From NCBI RefSeq assembly GCF_901482695.1, contig NZ_LR590484.1, forward strand, positions 930,001 through 994,000: a stretch of DNA of 64,000 bases. Reading direction: 5' to 3'. Position 1 is the first letter of the stretch. Each line of letters starts with the position of its first letter. Below are positions 18,701 to 26,629 of the stretch, in pieces. A program made the translations under genes and the position numbers. The notes below the pieces were generated by a model. The model saw nothing but the letters and a program-made list of their open reading frames with translations, was not told the DNA's origin and did not search any database. The DNA is from Sphingobacterium thalpophilum (lineage in GTDB: Bacteria; Bacteroidota; Bacteroidia; Sphingobacteriales; Sphingobacteriaceae).

Positions 18701-19152
18701 GTGGCATTGATTTCAATTGCCGGCATTCCTCCATGTTCATTCTTAAGAGACAATTTAAATAGCTTGCGTTGATTCGCATGAGGTTTAAACCATTTTGGAT
18801 CGTATAGATGAACAAAATAATATTTATTCTTACTTACCTTTTCGCGCAACAAACTATAGGCATGTTCACATAATGTTGCTTCCATTCTTCCACACGAGCA
18901 ATTTACTTTTAGGTGTTCAGCGGTCAGTCTTATTTGAAGACGAACATTGCCTCTTCCTCTAGAAAATCCTTCAAATACATATGTATTATTAAAAACACTT
19001 TCTTCCAGCAGCACGCTAAAATCCCAATCAAATTTTGCAGATTTTCCGTTAAAAAATCTTTTAAGATAAACGATCGACAGCGATTTCTCATTCTTGCTTT
19101 GCCACGGTATCGCTACCTCTATTTCATTCATTGATCTATGTTTAGTTATCAT
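15706..19152 (-). CDS. SWIM zinc-finger SNF2-family helicase
   Basis: An 1148-residue protein. Residues 85-97 form a SWIM zinc finger (Cys85, Cys87, Cys95, His97). About 550 residues of family-specific sequence follow. The SNF2 ATPase occupies about 685-1148: LRPYQLVGF (Q motif), DDMGLGKT (Walker A, 713-720), DESQ (810-813, in place of DEAH, seen in other bacterial SNF2 proteins), MTGTP (motif III), SLKAGGTGLNL (motif V) and QAIDRCYRIGQ (motif VI, 1084-1094). It should be an ATP-dependent dsDNA translocase that remodels protein-DNA complexes. ATG at 19131 (MNEIEV) is an alternative start. It follows the HEPN gene by 58 bases on the same strand, so the two are probably co-transcribed. Confidence 0.92.
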   Translation of the reverse strand: MITKHRSMNEIEVAIPWQSKNEKSLSIVYLKRFFNGKSAKFDWDFSVLLEESVFNNTYVFEGFSRGRGNVRLQIRLTAEHLKVNCSCGRMEATLCEHAYSLLREKVSKNKYYFVHLYDPKWFKPHANQRKLFKLSLKNEHGGMPAIEINATADRGSIYGFHKPSEICHLASHKIYPIKPAVPKPQGKFIVAIPINNTIDHLPFLLPFLSDEKKKYVFKESYLFKEDMPHPEHLTCHELMLDAVARKMVQLGASAFRLNGCDALSFAEKNERRHRIMDLWRDLVSNQLCKDELIFFYSNTNNFGLTHCRFRYSSHLNQVRKLKIANGDVKLKIQLVESQDGLLMELLAYYKGNLLKKIKFLSDVHSFFLELGSKHVLFIDDLHVEKLLNQFRYSAFRIFVLSQDIGKFYDEILHPIAPHFSIEYRQEGLQELPTTVEKKDEQTKILELSLKDDLLVLRAYIDFGTVTLPIVDMPSTTVLTYIDNKICVQERHVETELAFSNFVKNQHESFEEQASAHTWELRTSLISRTNWIKNLGKVCQDHHIKLKLSGLVKGSNYYPFSLKWEVGELKSQSNLLYVNIKFKLGKLVLEPSQFEPYLLERKNWFKINNGDHVYISDTLKSLFLPLFGQARIEDPYLIFTSAQLISFQTQLEQIDPRIISDSTRERRDKLANMTEIPLLDVPHTVKATLRPYQLVGFSWMAFLQEFQWGGILADDMGLGKTLQVITLLEYYYQNNPEADPSIVIVPNSLLFNWQNEIKKFVPERSYYVYHGTKRKDQETLAKASIVLTTYGTAMADFSFLQSQSFSYMILDESQMVKNRNSKRFEYLFSIQASFRIAMTGTPIENGIEDIYAQMTMVNPGFFGSYRNFNKMYKSLGDVEEADVPLTNLQKMIAPFILRRTKKQVALDLPDKTETTLYLDMQHEQRKLYDIYRKRYRVEIEENLNGEDSSKLKFFALEALQKLRQLCNSPVLMKDGDFGNESIKLDFIDEIMAEVAPNHKILLFSAYTSMLKLVAQRIDNSGIDYIYLDGKMNQEQRQAAVEKFQNDDECRVFLISLKAGGTGLNLTAADYVYILDPWWNPAAEAQAIDRCYRIGQDKHVMAYKIVCRDSVEEHILALQESKKRISEGLILDETNLMKSISKEELLKLFD

Positions 19153-19210
19153 GGTTTATGTTTTGTTATCATACCTATGTAAAGGCCTGATATTTTATCG
19201 GAACTTCAAT

Positions 19211-20935
19211 TTATATAGTCTTGGATTTCAACTCCATATACTTCAAACTCTGCTCGCATAGGTCGGTAAAAAAAGCTGCAATCGCCTTGGCTTTGGACTT
19301 AAAGTAGTTTAAGTCCAGTTGGTCCAATTCTGGAGGAAGCTCATAGACCCGGCCTTTCATCAACTTTAATAGTTGTCCATTCAAGATTTCCTCCGTATCG
19401 TCTTTTGCCACAAAAAACTGGCTCACCTTTTTGTCACAGATACAAGTCCAGGCAACAAGGTCTTGTACAGCCGCATTCATTGGCGCATAGCCGATTCGTA
19501 AATAGAGATAACTATGCAATCCGATCAGGGTGAGCTGGTTTAACAAGAGTACGGCCAATGGTCGGCTAGAGAAACAATCATTACAACAGGTAGCGACCAG
19601 GTCTTGCATGAGCTTTGCATTTCGCGCCCACGTATTGGCAGTTTTATACAGGGCGTCCGACCAATTTACCGGTGAAATAGAATAAGTAGGCTTATAGCTT
19701 GGATCGCGATAAAGCACCACAGATTCGTTCCAAATCGTATGCGAGAAGCGACTGCCTGTATTTAATTTTGTTTCAATAAAATTTGTATTTAAAAAGGCCA
19801 TGATTGCTGTCACCCGTCCATAAGATATTTTTCGAAAATGGTATGGACCGATTTTCTTCTTGATGACCGCGAGATAAATTTCAGCATTGCTGTGCTCCTG
19901 TTGCGGGAATTCGAATAACCCTTTGCCTCGTGCATCACTTGCATAGTAATTCAGCAACATAATCTGTTCGGGACGATTCTCCTGACGAACTTGATCAAGC
20001 AAATGATATATGTCCGATTGATACTGCTCCGGCCAGGGAAATGCATGAAAAATAGGGTCGTTTGACACTACTGCTGTCTTTTTCGCTTCGATACACTTCC
20101 CAGATTCGACAGTTTTACTCTCTTTCAGTTTTAACGCTTCCATTTCCCTCATTTTCTCATAGCCCGTCTGAAGGCGTTTCATAAAATCCAGGTACAGCTC
20201 TCCTACTGCACTAAGGATGGTCTTGCAGTGATCATAAAGCCAGGAGGCATCAAAGGCTGATATCTCCAAGTCCTTATTTTGTTTTACCGCGTTAAAAGCG
20301 CTGTCCAACAATTTAAAGCGTGCCTGTTCATCAGCATCTTTTCCCGTAATTGATTGCCTCAACATAGAAAAATGCTCATGGAGATTCTTGATTCTATTGC
20401 TGATATGATGGACATTATTGGCTTTTCCATCGATCATGATCTGCAACAGCCGTAAATGGTTTTCCACGCTCTGGTGCAGCATAAAAACGGCTCTCTGAAA
20501 ATTTCCTTGTGCAGCAAAGGTTTCAGCTCCCCTGAAAAAATCAACCGAAACCGGCGTCATCTTTTGGTAATACTCCTGCGAAATTTCCGAAATACTCTTA
20601 AGTTCTTTTGCCTTAAGCGGCTGACTATGCTTCTTACTGTCAAGATAAATGATATGCTCGGCCAGCGATGCATAGGAATAGTATAAACTACCTGTTTTTA
20701 TCTTATTGAGCATTTCGCCTGTGGGCACTATTTCAAAGGAAATATTTTCCTGATCCATCAAACATAACTCCACTATGGGCTTTAATACTTTATGCGAAAG
20801 ACCGCTCACGGGTTTAAGTGCCAGCAATAAATGATGATACTCCTGCTTAAGAAATTCATACTTAACGAGGTAAACGCGATCGAGGTCTAGACGCTGAGAC
20901 AACCGATCAATGATTAATTGGCTATTAATTTCCAT
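19211..20935 (-). CDS. Duplicated NTase-like/HEPN-domain protein
   Basis: A 574-residue protein, starting at ATG 20935; an upstream in-frame ATG at 21013 would add an unlikely 26-residue leader. Residues about 20-105 resemble the degenerate nucleotidyltransferase-like half found fused to HEPN domains in Bacteroidota, without a visible GS/DxD catalytic motif. Residues about 130-260 are a HEPN domain (GNFQRAVFMLHQSVENHLRL), with RIKNLH at 181-186 giving an Arg-x4-His pair. After a charged, Lys/Glu-rich linker (about 258-290) the layout appears to repeat: an alpha/beta part (IMLLNYYASDARGKG, EIYLAVIKKKIGPYHF, about 320-412) and a second helical bundle (about 425-570), more diverged. HEPN proteins are often RNases or RNA/nucleotide-binding parts of conflict systems. 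The partner is probably the SNF2 helicase downstream. Activity is not shown by sequence. Confidence 0.7.
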   Translation of the reverse strand: MEINSQLIIDRLSQRLDLDRVYLVKYEFLKQEYHHLLLALKPVSGLSHKVLKPIVELCLMDQENISFEIVPTGEMLNKIKTGSLYYSYASLAEHIIYLDSKKHSQPLKAKELKSISEISQEYYQKMTPVSVDFFRGAETFAAQGNFQRAVFMLHQSVENHLRLLQIMIDGKANNVHHISNRIKNLHEHFSMLRQSITGKDADEQARFKLLDSAFNAVKQNKDLEISAFDASWLYDHCKTILSAVGELYLDFMKRLQTGYEKMREMEALKLKESKTVESGKCIEAKKTAVVSNDPIFHAFPWPEQYQSDIYHLLDQVRQENRPEQIMLLNYYASDARGKGLFEFPQQEHSNAEIYLAVIKKKIGPYHFRKISYGRVTAIMAFLNTNFIETKLNTGSRFSHTIWNESVVLYRDPSYKPTYSISPVNWSDALYKTANTWARNAKLMQDLVATCCNDCFSSRPLAVLLLNQLTLIGLHSYLYLRIGYAPMNAAVQDLVAWTCICDKKVSQFFVAKDDTEEILNGQLLKLMKGRVYELPPELDQLDLNYFKSKAKAIAAFFTDLCEQSLKYMELKSKTI

Positions 20936-21065
20936 TTCAAAAAATGACTTTAGATAAAAAACCATGCAACAGAAAGCAGCAGCAACAGCGCGCGCTGACC
21001 GCAAAAATTGCACATAACGAACACTTATTTGTAAAAAACAGCGACTACCAAGGTGATTAAATAGG

Positions 21066-21126
21066 GGTCAACTCAGTTGCGACATAAACGTTCGCACCTT
21101 GGTCTGATTAGGAAAGGCCAACTCAG
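21066..21126. repeat. Direct repeat pair GGYCAACTCAG
   Basis: GGTCAACTCAG at 21066-21076 and GGCCAACTCAG at 21116-21126 differ at one base and start 50 bases apart, about five helical turns. They lie upstream of the leftward HEPN/SNF2 operon and could be regulator half-sites. The role is unproven. Confidence 0.45.
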
Positions 21127-21161
21127 AAATCAACAGATATTGCATATTCAGCAAGCGAAAA

Positions 21162-21217
21162 GTTATGGTCCGCAGTCGGCCATCGAACGGACATAACAGT
21201 ATGTTATCCTGTTATGG
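21162..21217. promoter_or_regulatory. Cluster of GTTATG-type inverted half-sites
   Basis: GTTATGGTCCG (21162-21172) pairs with CGGACATAAC (21188-21197), apart from one extra G. CATAACAG (21192-21199) pairs exactly with CTGTTATG (21209-21216), with another TGTTATC at 21202-21208 between them. The shared hexamer in alternating orientation looks like a multi-site operator, or an RNA able to switch between two hairpins. Confidence 0.45.
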
Positions 21218-21244
21218 AAAACAAATAGCAATACGTTATTATAG

Positions 21245-21270
21245 TTTATACATACAAATATATGTATAAA
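21245..21270. repeat. 10-bp perfect inverted repeat
   Basis: TTTATACATA (21245-21254) and TATGTATAAA (21261-21270) are exact reverse complements around a 6-base spacer (CAAATA). It is AT-rich, palindromic and about 290 bases upstream of sigma gene 2. It may be a dimeric regulator site; it has no T-run beyond a nearby T-rich stretch. Confidence 0.55.
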
Positions 21271-21506
21271 TGGAACAAAATGCAAATATTTTTTTATTTA
21301 GAGTGTGTTCGGACCAAGTTATACCTCTGCTGTGCCGCCAAGAACAAAGCAGCGTTTTCGCTATGCGATAATATCCAATACAAGGCCTCAACACTGCTAC
21401 ATCTATAGGAGGTCGATACGAGAACTAGGCTACATTCATTAGAAAGGAAACGCTGTTTAATACTACAGGAATGGAACAATAGACAAAATATACTCTTTAA
21501 GATTTA

Positions 21507-21540
21507 TTAACCTTAAGGGAATACACAGTTGTTAGCTTTG
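21507..21540 (+). promoter_or_regulatory. Promoter of ECF sigma gene 2 (TTAAC-N21-TAGCTTTG)
   Basis: TTAAC at 21507-21511, exactly 21 bases, then TAGCTTTG at 21533-21540, a perfect TAnnTTTG -7 box. The GTG start at 21559 is 18 bases downstream, giving a leader of about 12 bases. The element matches the promoter of the other sigma gene (8713-8746) in both boxes and in spacing. Confidence 0.6.
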
Positions 21541-21558
21541 TCGAATTAAATTGATCCT

Positions 21559-22086
21559 GTGAGCGAATTATTGATAGCATCATTAAAGAAAGGTGAGCAT
21601 TTTGCAATAGAACAGATTTTTGATCTGTATTGGGAAAATCTATTTGATACAGCTTTAAAAAAAATAGGTGATGAGGATGCTGCCCAAGACATCATACAGG
21701 AAATTTTCATTAAACTTTGGGAAAACCGCGAACATATCGTGTTTTCCGGCGACCTCGCGGCCTATCTGCATGGAGCTGTAAAATTCAAAATCATCAACTA
21801 CTTTAGGAACAACATCGTGAAAGATGGGCATCGGACCGAACTCGCAGCCCTGATGAATCAACAATACGCTGAAGCTGCGGACGATCTCCTTATCCTACAC
21901 GATACCGAACAAAAAGTAGAGGAAGCATTCATGCAGCTCCCCGAACGGATGCGCCAAGTTATGCTGATGAGCCGCAAACAGGAAAAATCAATAAAGGAGA
22001 TCGCAAAAGAATTAAACATCTCGGTGCAAACGGTAAAAAATCAAATTACTTCAGCCATGAAAATACTCAGGAAAAGCCTGTCCTAA
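21559..22086 (+). CDS. ECF RNA polymerase sigma factor (second SusCD locus)
   Basis: A 175-residue sigma-70 family protein starting at GTG 21559; the frame is closed just upstream by TGA. Region 2 is at about 10-80 (IEQIFDLYWENLFDTALK, AAQDIIQEIFIKLWENRE). Region 4 is at about 115-170 (LPERMRQVMLMSRKQEKSIKEIAKELNISVQTVKNQITSAMK). It is paired with the FecR gene 82-97 bases downstream and should drive the STN-SusC/SusD/phosphatase genes. It is a shorter, clearly diverged relative of the sigma factor at 8088-8708, lacking that protein's hydrophobic tail. Confidence 0.93.
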   Translation: MSELLIASLKKGEHFAIEQIFDLYWENLFDTALKKIGDEDAAQDIIQEIFIKLWENREHIVFSGDLAAYLHGAVKFKIINYFRNNIVKDGHRTELAALMNQQYAEAADDLLILHDTEQKVEEAFMQLPERMRQVMLMSRKQEKSIKEIAKELNISVQTVKNQITSAMKILRKSLS

Positions 22087-22183
22087 TCTATTTCCTGCCT
22101 TCTGTTCGCTATTAACAAAAACTTAATATACTGCTAACATCTTCAACTAGTACCATTCTCCATTTGAAGTGACATCTATTCAA

Positions 22184-23131
22184 ATGAAGGAAGAAAAAGC
22201 AAAACAGCTACTGCAAAAGTATGTAAACGGTGAGGCGAGTGCTGCCGAAATTAAACAGGTTGAAGAATGGTATGCTCAACTTCACCGTGCTGAAAACAAG
22301 GTTTCAGAGGAACGCAAAAATCTACTTCGTGCGCAGATGTTGGGCAATATTCAGTCCGCAATGTCCGAAAAACAAGCTCAAAGACATATGCTGTCACGCT
22401 ATCCACTCTTAAAAATAGCCGCAGTGCTCTTCATCATCGTCTCCGCAAGTCTATTGATTAGCCGAAGCTACAGGCAGCCTATTTCGGACACAGCACAAAT
22501 CGTGACGACGACAAAAACAGGTGAACGAAAAAAAATCACGCTGAACGACGGTTCCGAAATTATCCTGGAGCCTTCTTCGAAAATCAGCTACCCAAGCAAA
22601 TTCAATGGGGAAATACGGGAACTGGAACTTACTGAAGGCGAAGCCTTTTTTACTATTGCTCACGATGAAGAGCATCCTTTTCAAGTACAGCTCGCTTCTG
22701 ATTTAACCGTAAAAGTACTGGGAACCTCCTTTCGGATTAAAGCATACGGAGCTTCCAAAAATATTGAAGTTTTGGTTGCAACGGGTAAAGTCGCTGTACA
22801 ACAGCAAGAGAAAGTGCTTGGTATCCTGACCAAAAACCAAAGCCTGCGCTATAATAAACAGACCTTACAAACGTCACATAGCTCGCTGGACACCAATACC
22901 ACGGTAGCAATCGCATTTAATGGAGCTTCGCTGCAAGAGGTTGTGCAAAGGTTGGCTTACATCTATAATATCAAGATTGTACTCACCGATAAAACGCTCA
23001 AGTCGCTAAAAACAACTGCTACTTTCAGCAGTGCACAAAAGCCATCCGAAATTTTAGACATTCTCTGCAATTTACATCATTGCCGATACAGCGCATCACA
23101 TAACAATACCATATTCAAAATCCATAAATAA
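22184..23131 (+). CDS. FecR-family anti-sigma factor (second SusCD locus)
   Basis: A 315-residue protein from ATG 22184; an in-frame GTG at 22169 would add five residues. It has an N-terminal sigma-binding region (KQLLQKYVNGEASAAE), one transmembrane helix near residues 72-90 (LLKIAAVLFIIVSASLLI), a FecR periplasmic domain (GERKKITLNDGSEIILEP, LELTEGEAFFTI, VKVLGTSFRI) and a C-terminal DUF4974 segment (FNGASLQEVVQRLAYIYNI). It should hold the sigma factor inactive until signalled by the STN domain of the SusC protein encoded 35 bases downstream. Confidence 0.93.
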   Translation: MKEEKAKQLLQKYVNGEASAAEIKQVEEWYAQLHRAENKVSEERKNLLRAQMLGNIQSAMSEKQAQRHMLSRYPLLKIAAVLFIIVSASLLISRSYRQPISDTAQIVTTTKTGERKKITLNDGSEIILEPSSKISYPSKFNGEIRELELTEGEAFFTIAHDEEHPFQVQLASDLTVKVLGTSFRIKAYGASKNIEVLVATGKVAVQQQEKVLGILTKNQSLRYNKQTLQTSHSSLDTNTTVAIAFNGASLQEVVQRLAYIYNIKIVLTDKTLKSLKTTATFSSAQKPSEILDILCNLHHCRYSASHNNTIFKIHK

Positions 23132-23166
23132 TGTTCAAAAAATAACCACAAAAAATCTTAGTCATC

Positions 23167-26100
23167 ATGCGTAATTCACTACCTAATTACAAAAAAATGA
23201 AAACACCTCCATTTAAAAGAGAATTCTCTTTTTATCGGGTCATGAAGTATCCCTGTCTGGCATTGTCGATTACTTCAGTATTCTGCAGTTCTTTAATGGC
23301 CTCCCCCGGTATGGCCCAGCGATTGGACAAAAGCAGAATAAACATCAGTATCAGCAAGGGACAGCAGCTCGAACAAATTCTGCATAGGATTGAACATCTC
23401 TCCGGTCTTAGCTTCGTGTACAACCCAGACCTTTTACAGGGACGCAATACCGTCGTAAGCGGCCATTTCAGAACGGAGTCTGTACGCTCCATTTTGACCA
23501 AACTGGGGATCAGCGCTATGGAGAAAGAGGGACATGTCATACTCAGCCAATCAACTGACATCAAAGCAGAGCGCATAATTAAGGGGATTGTCAGCGATAC
23601 TTTGGGAGCGCCTATCGCAGGCGTATCCGTAAAAGTAGTCGGCACACAAAATGGAACGACAACAGACGCCAAAGGTTCGTTCCGTATCGAAGCCGGCTCC
23701 CAGGCAGTACTCTCCTTCTCTATGATCGGCTTCCACTCAAAAGAGATAACAGTAGGCGAGAATGAAATGATTCATGTAACGCTAAGTGAAGAACGGTCAA
23801 CATTATCTGAAGTTGTGGTGGTCGGTTATGGGACGCAAAAGAAAGAAACATTAACAGGTGCTGTAAGTATCGTATCACTTGATAAATTGTCTTCGCGTTC
23901 AGTAAACAGTGTCGGTGAGGTTTTAGCGGGCAAATCCCCGGGAGTCATTGTGACCAACGAGGGCGGTGACCCCACTTCCCCACCCCGTATTAATATTCGT
24001 GGTGCCGGTGGTATCAATGGTGAAAGTGTGCTGTACGTGATCGACGGCTCTATTTTCTTAGGTACCCCGCAATTAAATCCCAACGACATCGAGTCTATTT
24101 CGGTTTTAAAAGATGCCTCCGCTGCAATCTATGGGGCACGGGCTTCCGGAGGAGTGGTCTTGATCACCACAAAAAAAGGCAAAAAAGGGCAATTGCAGAT
24201 CAGTGTTGACGCCAAGATTGGCCAGCAGGGTGCATGGCGCAAATTAAAACCTTTAAATGCCGAACAACGCGCAGAAGTAGCGGCAACAGCAGCGAAAAAT
24301 GGTGGTACGACAATTTTGCCTGCTTTCGACCCAGCTAAGTATCCGGATGGACTTGTAACGAAAACCAACTGGATGGATGAGGTCTTTAGAAGTGCAACGC
24401 TGCAAGATTACAATGGCGCCATCAATGGAGGTAATGAAAAGTCCAATTTTTACCTAAGTTTCAATTACCGGAACGCAGAAGGCATTGTACTGAATACGAA
24501 AACACAACGCTACAACTTCAGGATAAATTCGGAGCATCAGGTCACCCCTTGGTTGAAGGTGGGCGAAAACCTGTCGTACAGCAGCACGAACGGAAACGGT
24601 GCCAATACAAGCAGTGACTATACCGGTGCACTGCTATCGGCGATTTATTATCCAACAAACGGTACTCCCTATAATCCCGACGGCAGTTTTGCCGGTCTCC
24701 CGGGACCCTATCCCGGCGATTACGGCGATATCATCAATCCGGTCGCAGAACTGATGCGTATAGACATCAACAACCCTACCAACATACTGGTTATCAACCC
24801 TTATGCAAACTTTCAATTAACCAAAGGGCTAACCTTCCGTTCTAACTTAAGTATTACCAAATCCAACTCCAGATACAAAAGTTTCACACCAAAACGTCCC
24901 GAAATCGGTAAGCCCGTCATGAGCAATAGCCTAGTTGAAAGAGCGAATGACGCAAATGATATTCTGGCAGAACAAGTGTTAAACTACAAAGCTAAATTTG
25001 ATGCACATCAGATCGATTTGACAGGAGGTTATACTTTTCAAAAGACCAAAACCACCTATCTGAATACATCAGCGAGCGATTTTGATGACGAATCCAAACA
25101 ATATAGGTACCTGGATAACGCCAATAAAGTGCAACCACCAGAAAGCGGCTATGCATCAACAGCAATTTCATCGCTGTTCTTGAGAGCAAACTACAATTAC
25201 AATGAAAAATACCTGCTATCCTTGATTGGAAGGCGAGACGGGTCTTCCATGTTGAAGGAAAAAAATAGATACCGGAACTATTACTCTGTTTCAGCAGGCT
25301 GGGCCCTTAACAAAGAAGAATTCCTGCGCTCAGTAGAATGGCTAAATGAACTAAAACTGCGAGGCAGCTACGGTGTGCTCGGCAGTCTTGGAAGATTAGA
25401 CCCGCTGGACGTAAACCCACTTCTCGTGCGCACAACCAGTTACTTTGGTGAAAAGCCGGAGCTCCAAAATGGTTACGTACAGAATGTTCTGCCAAACGAC
25501 GATCTGCGCTGGGCAGAAAGCAAACAGACCAATATCGGTCTGGATTTTGGTATCCTAAACGGACTGAGCCTTGTGGCTGATTATTTTGTTAAGGAAACAA
25601 ACAATATGATCTTAAAACGTTCTCTTCCAGGTACAGCGGGTCTGAATACTCAAACCATTAATGGCGGACTCGTGAAAGACAAGGGAATCGAATTAGGTCT
25701 GACCTATAGCAGCACTAAAAATAACGATTTTTCCTACTCCGTGAACGCCACCTTAACGAAATTGAACAATAATGTAGAAGAGCTGGCTCCCGGACTGACC
25801 AACATCCCTGTTGAGACCAACTTTAGAAACGAACTGGCACCACTGCGGATCGCTGTAGGCCAGCCATTGTACAGCTATTTTGTGCTCAAGACGGATGGCA
25901 TCTTCCAGAGCCAGGCAGAAGCAGATGGTTACAAAAACGCAAATGGCCAAAAAATCCAGCCTAATGCAAAAGCCGGTGATTTTAAGTTCGTCGACATGGA
26001 TGGCAACGGTTCTATCGGTCCCGAAGACCGCTACTACGCAGGAAGTGCTTATCCGGATTTCTCCTACGGCCTAAGCTTCAATGCAAATTATAAAAATTTT

Positions 26101-26541
26101 GATTTCAATATTTTTGCGCAGGGCGTACAGGGCAACAAGTTGTTCAATGCAGTAAAAAGAACGACATATAGTGCCAGTGGTCCTTCGTACAATAAACTTG
26201 CAGGGATTCTCGACGCCTGGTCTCCGGAAAATCCGAACGGTAAAGTGCCGATCATATCCAGCTCAGATGCCAACGGAAACTTTAATGCCTCAGATTTTTA
26301 TATAGAAAATGGCTCTTTTCTTCGCATCCGTAATGTCACCGTGGGGTATACGCTGCCAAAATCCCTGGCTGATAGATTTAAACTTGGAAACGTAAGAGTC
26401 TATGCAACGGCCAACAATCTATTCACTTTTACAAAATACACAGGCTTTGATCCAGAAATAGGCATGGACAATAACGGCCTTGATGTTGGTCGCTATCCAC
26501 AAGCCAGAAGCTTTATCTTCGGTTTAAATGTTAACTTATAA
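23167..26541 (+). CDS. SusC/RagA TonB-linked outer-membrane receptor with STN domain (second locus)
   Basis: A 1124-residue protein. It has a long N-terminus with a signal-type hydrophobic segment ending near SPGMAQ, an STN domain (about 60-115: LEQILHRIEHLSGLSFVYN), a carboxypeptidase-D-like sandwich (about 138-210), the TonB box SEVVVVGYGTQKKETLTGAV, a plug with VLYVIDGS and GARASGGVVLITTKKG, then a barrel ending in FIFGLNVNL. The true start may be an internal ATG (MKTPPF or MKYPCL). It should import the ligand caught by the SusD lipoprotein 88 bases downstream and signal to FecR through the STN domain. About 100 residues shorter than the first SusC, with little obvious identity outside family motifs. 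Confidence 0.95.
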   Translation: MRNSLPNYKKMKTPPFKREFSFYRVMKYPCLALSITSVFCSSLMASPGMAQRLDKSRINISISKGQQLEQILHRIEHLSGLSFVYNPDLLQGRNTVVSGHFRTESVRSILTKLGISAMEKEGHVILSQSTDIKAERIIKGIVSDTLGAPIAGVSVKVVGTQNGTTTDAKGSFRIEAGSQAVLSFSMIGFHSKEITVGENEMIHVTLSEERSTLSEVVVVGYGTQKKETLTGAVSIVSLDKLSSRSVNSVGEVLAGKSPGVIVTNEGGDPTSPPRINIRGAGGINGESVLYVIDGSIFLGTPQLNPNDIESISVLKDASAAIYGARASGGVVLITTKKGKKGQLQISVDAKIGQQGAWRKLKPLNAEQRAEVAATAAKNGGTTILPAFDPAKYPDGLVTKTNWMDEVFRSATLQDYNGAINGGNEKSNFYLSFNYRNAEGIVLNTKTQRYNFRINSEHQVTPWLKVGENLSYSSTNGNGANTSSDYTGALLSAIYYPTNGTPYNPDGSFAGLPGPYPGDYGDIINPVAELMRIDINNPTNILVINPYANFQLTKGLTFRSNLSITKSNSRYKSFTPKRPEIGKPVMSNSLVERANDANDILAEQVLNYKAKFDAHQIDLTGGYTFQKTKTTYLNTSASDFDDESKQYRYLDNANKVQPPESGYASTAISSLFLRANYNYNEKYLLSLIGRRDGSSMLKEKNRYRNYYSVSAGWALNKEEFLRSVEWLNELKLRGSYGVLGSLGRLDPLDVNPLLVRTTSYFGEKPELQNGYVQNVLPNDDLRWAESKQTNIGLDFGILNGLSLVADYFVKETNNMILKRSLPGTAGLNTQTINGGLVKDKGIELGLTYSSTKNNDFSYSVNATLTKLNNNVEELAPGLTNIPVETNFRNELAPLRIAVGQPLYSYFVLKTDGIFQSQAEADGYKNANGQKIQPNAKAGDFKFVDMDGNGSIGPEDRYYAGSAYPDFSYGLSFNANYKNFDFNIFAQGVQGNKLFNAVKRTTYSASGPSYNKLAGILDAWSPENPNGKVPIISSSDANGNFNASDFYIENGSFLRIRNVTVGYTLPKSLADRFKLGNVRVYATANNLFTFTKYTGFDPEIGMDNNGLDVGRYPQARSFIFGLNVNL

Positions 26542-26629
26542 TCTCAAATAAACGCCACAAGTCTAAAGAATATAGTGTACTTATAGAGTTTAGTACAGTT
26601 GGCCATCATGAATACTACAAAATAAAACG

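Larger units (their letters stand above)
20936..21558. other. Divergent control region between the HEPN/SNF2 operon and ECF sigma 2
   Basis: This 623-base gap holds no convincing gene. Visible structure: direct repeats GGTCAACTCAG (21066-21076) and GGCCAACTCAG (21116-21126); four GTTATG/CATAAC-type half-sites at 21162-21217, forming inverted pairs GTTATGGTCCG/CGGACATAAC and CATAACAG/CTGTTATG; a 10-bp perfect inverted repeat at 21245-21270; and the sigma 2 promoter at 21507-21540. A 61-codon minus-strand ORF (21294-21479) has no family signature and is not called. Confidence 0.6.

Noticed and set aside
19211..20935. Active nucleotidyltransferase toxin-antitoxin module of the MNT-HEPN type
   Set aside because: The NTase-like halves show no GS-x-DxD catalytic motif, both parts are in one polypeptide, and no separate small partner gene is adjacent on the expected side.
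21294..21479. 61-codon minus-strand ORF in the divergent region, looked at as a transposase fragment or toxin
   Set aside because: No recognisable motif, no start-site signal, no inverted terminal repeats around it, and it lies in repeat-rich regulatory DNA; more likely chance.
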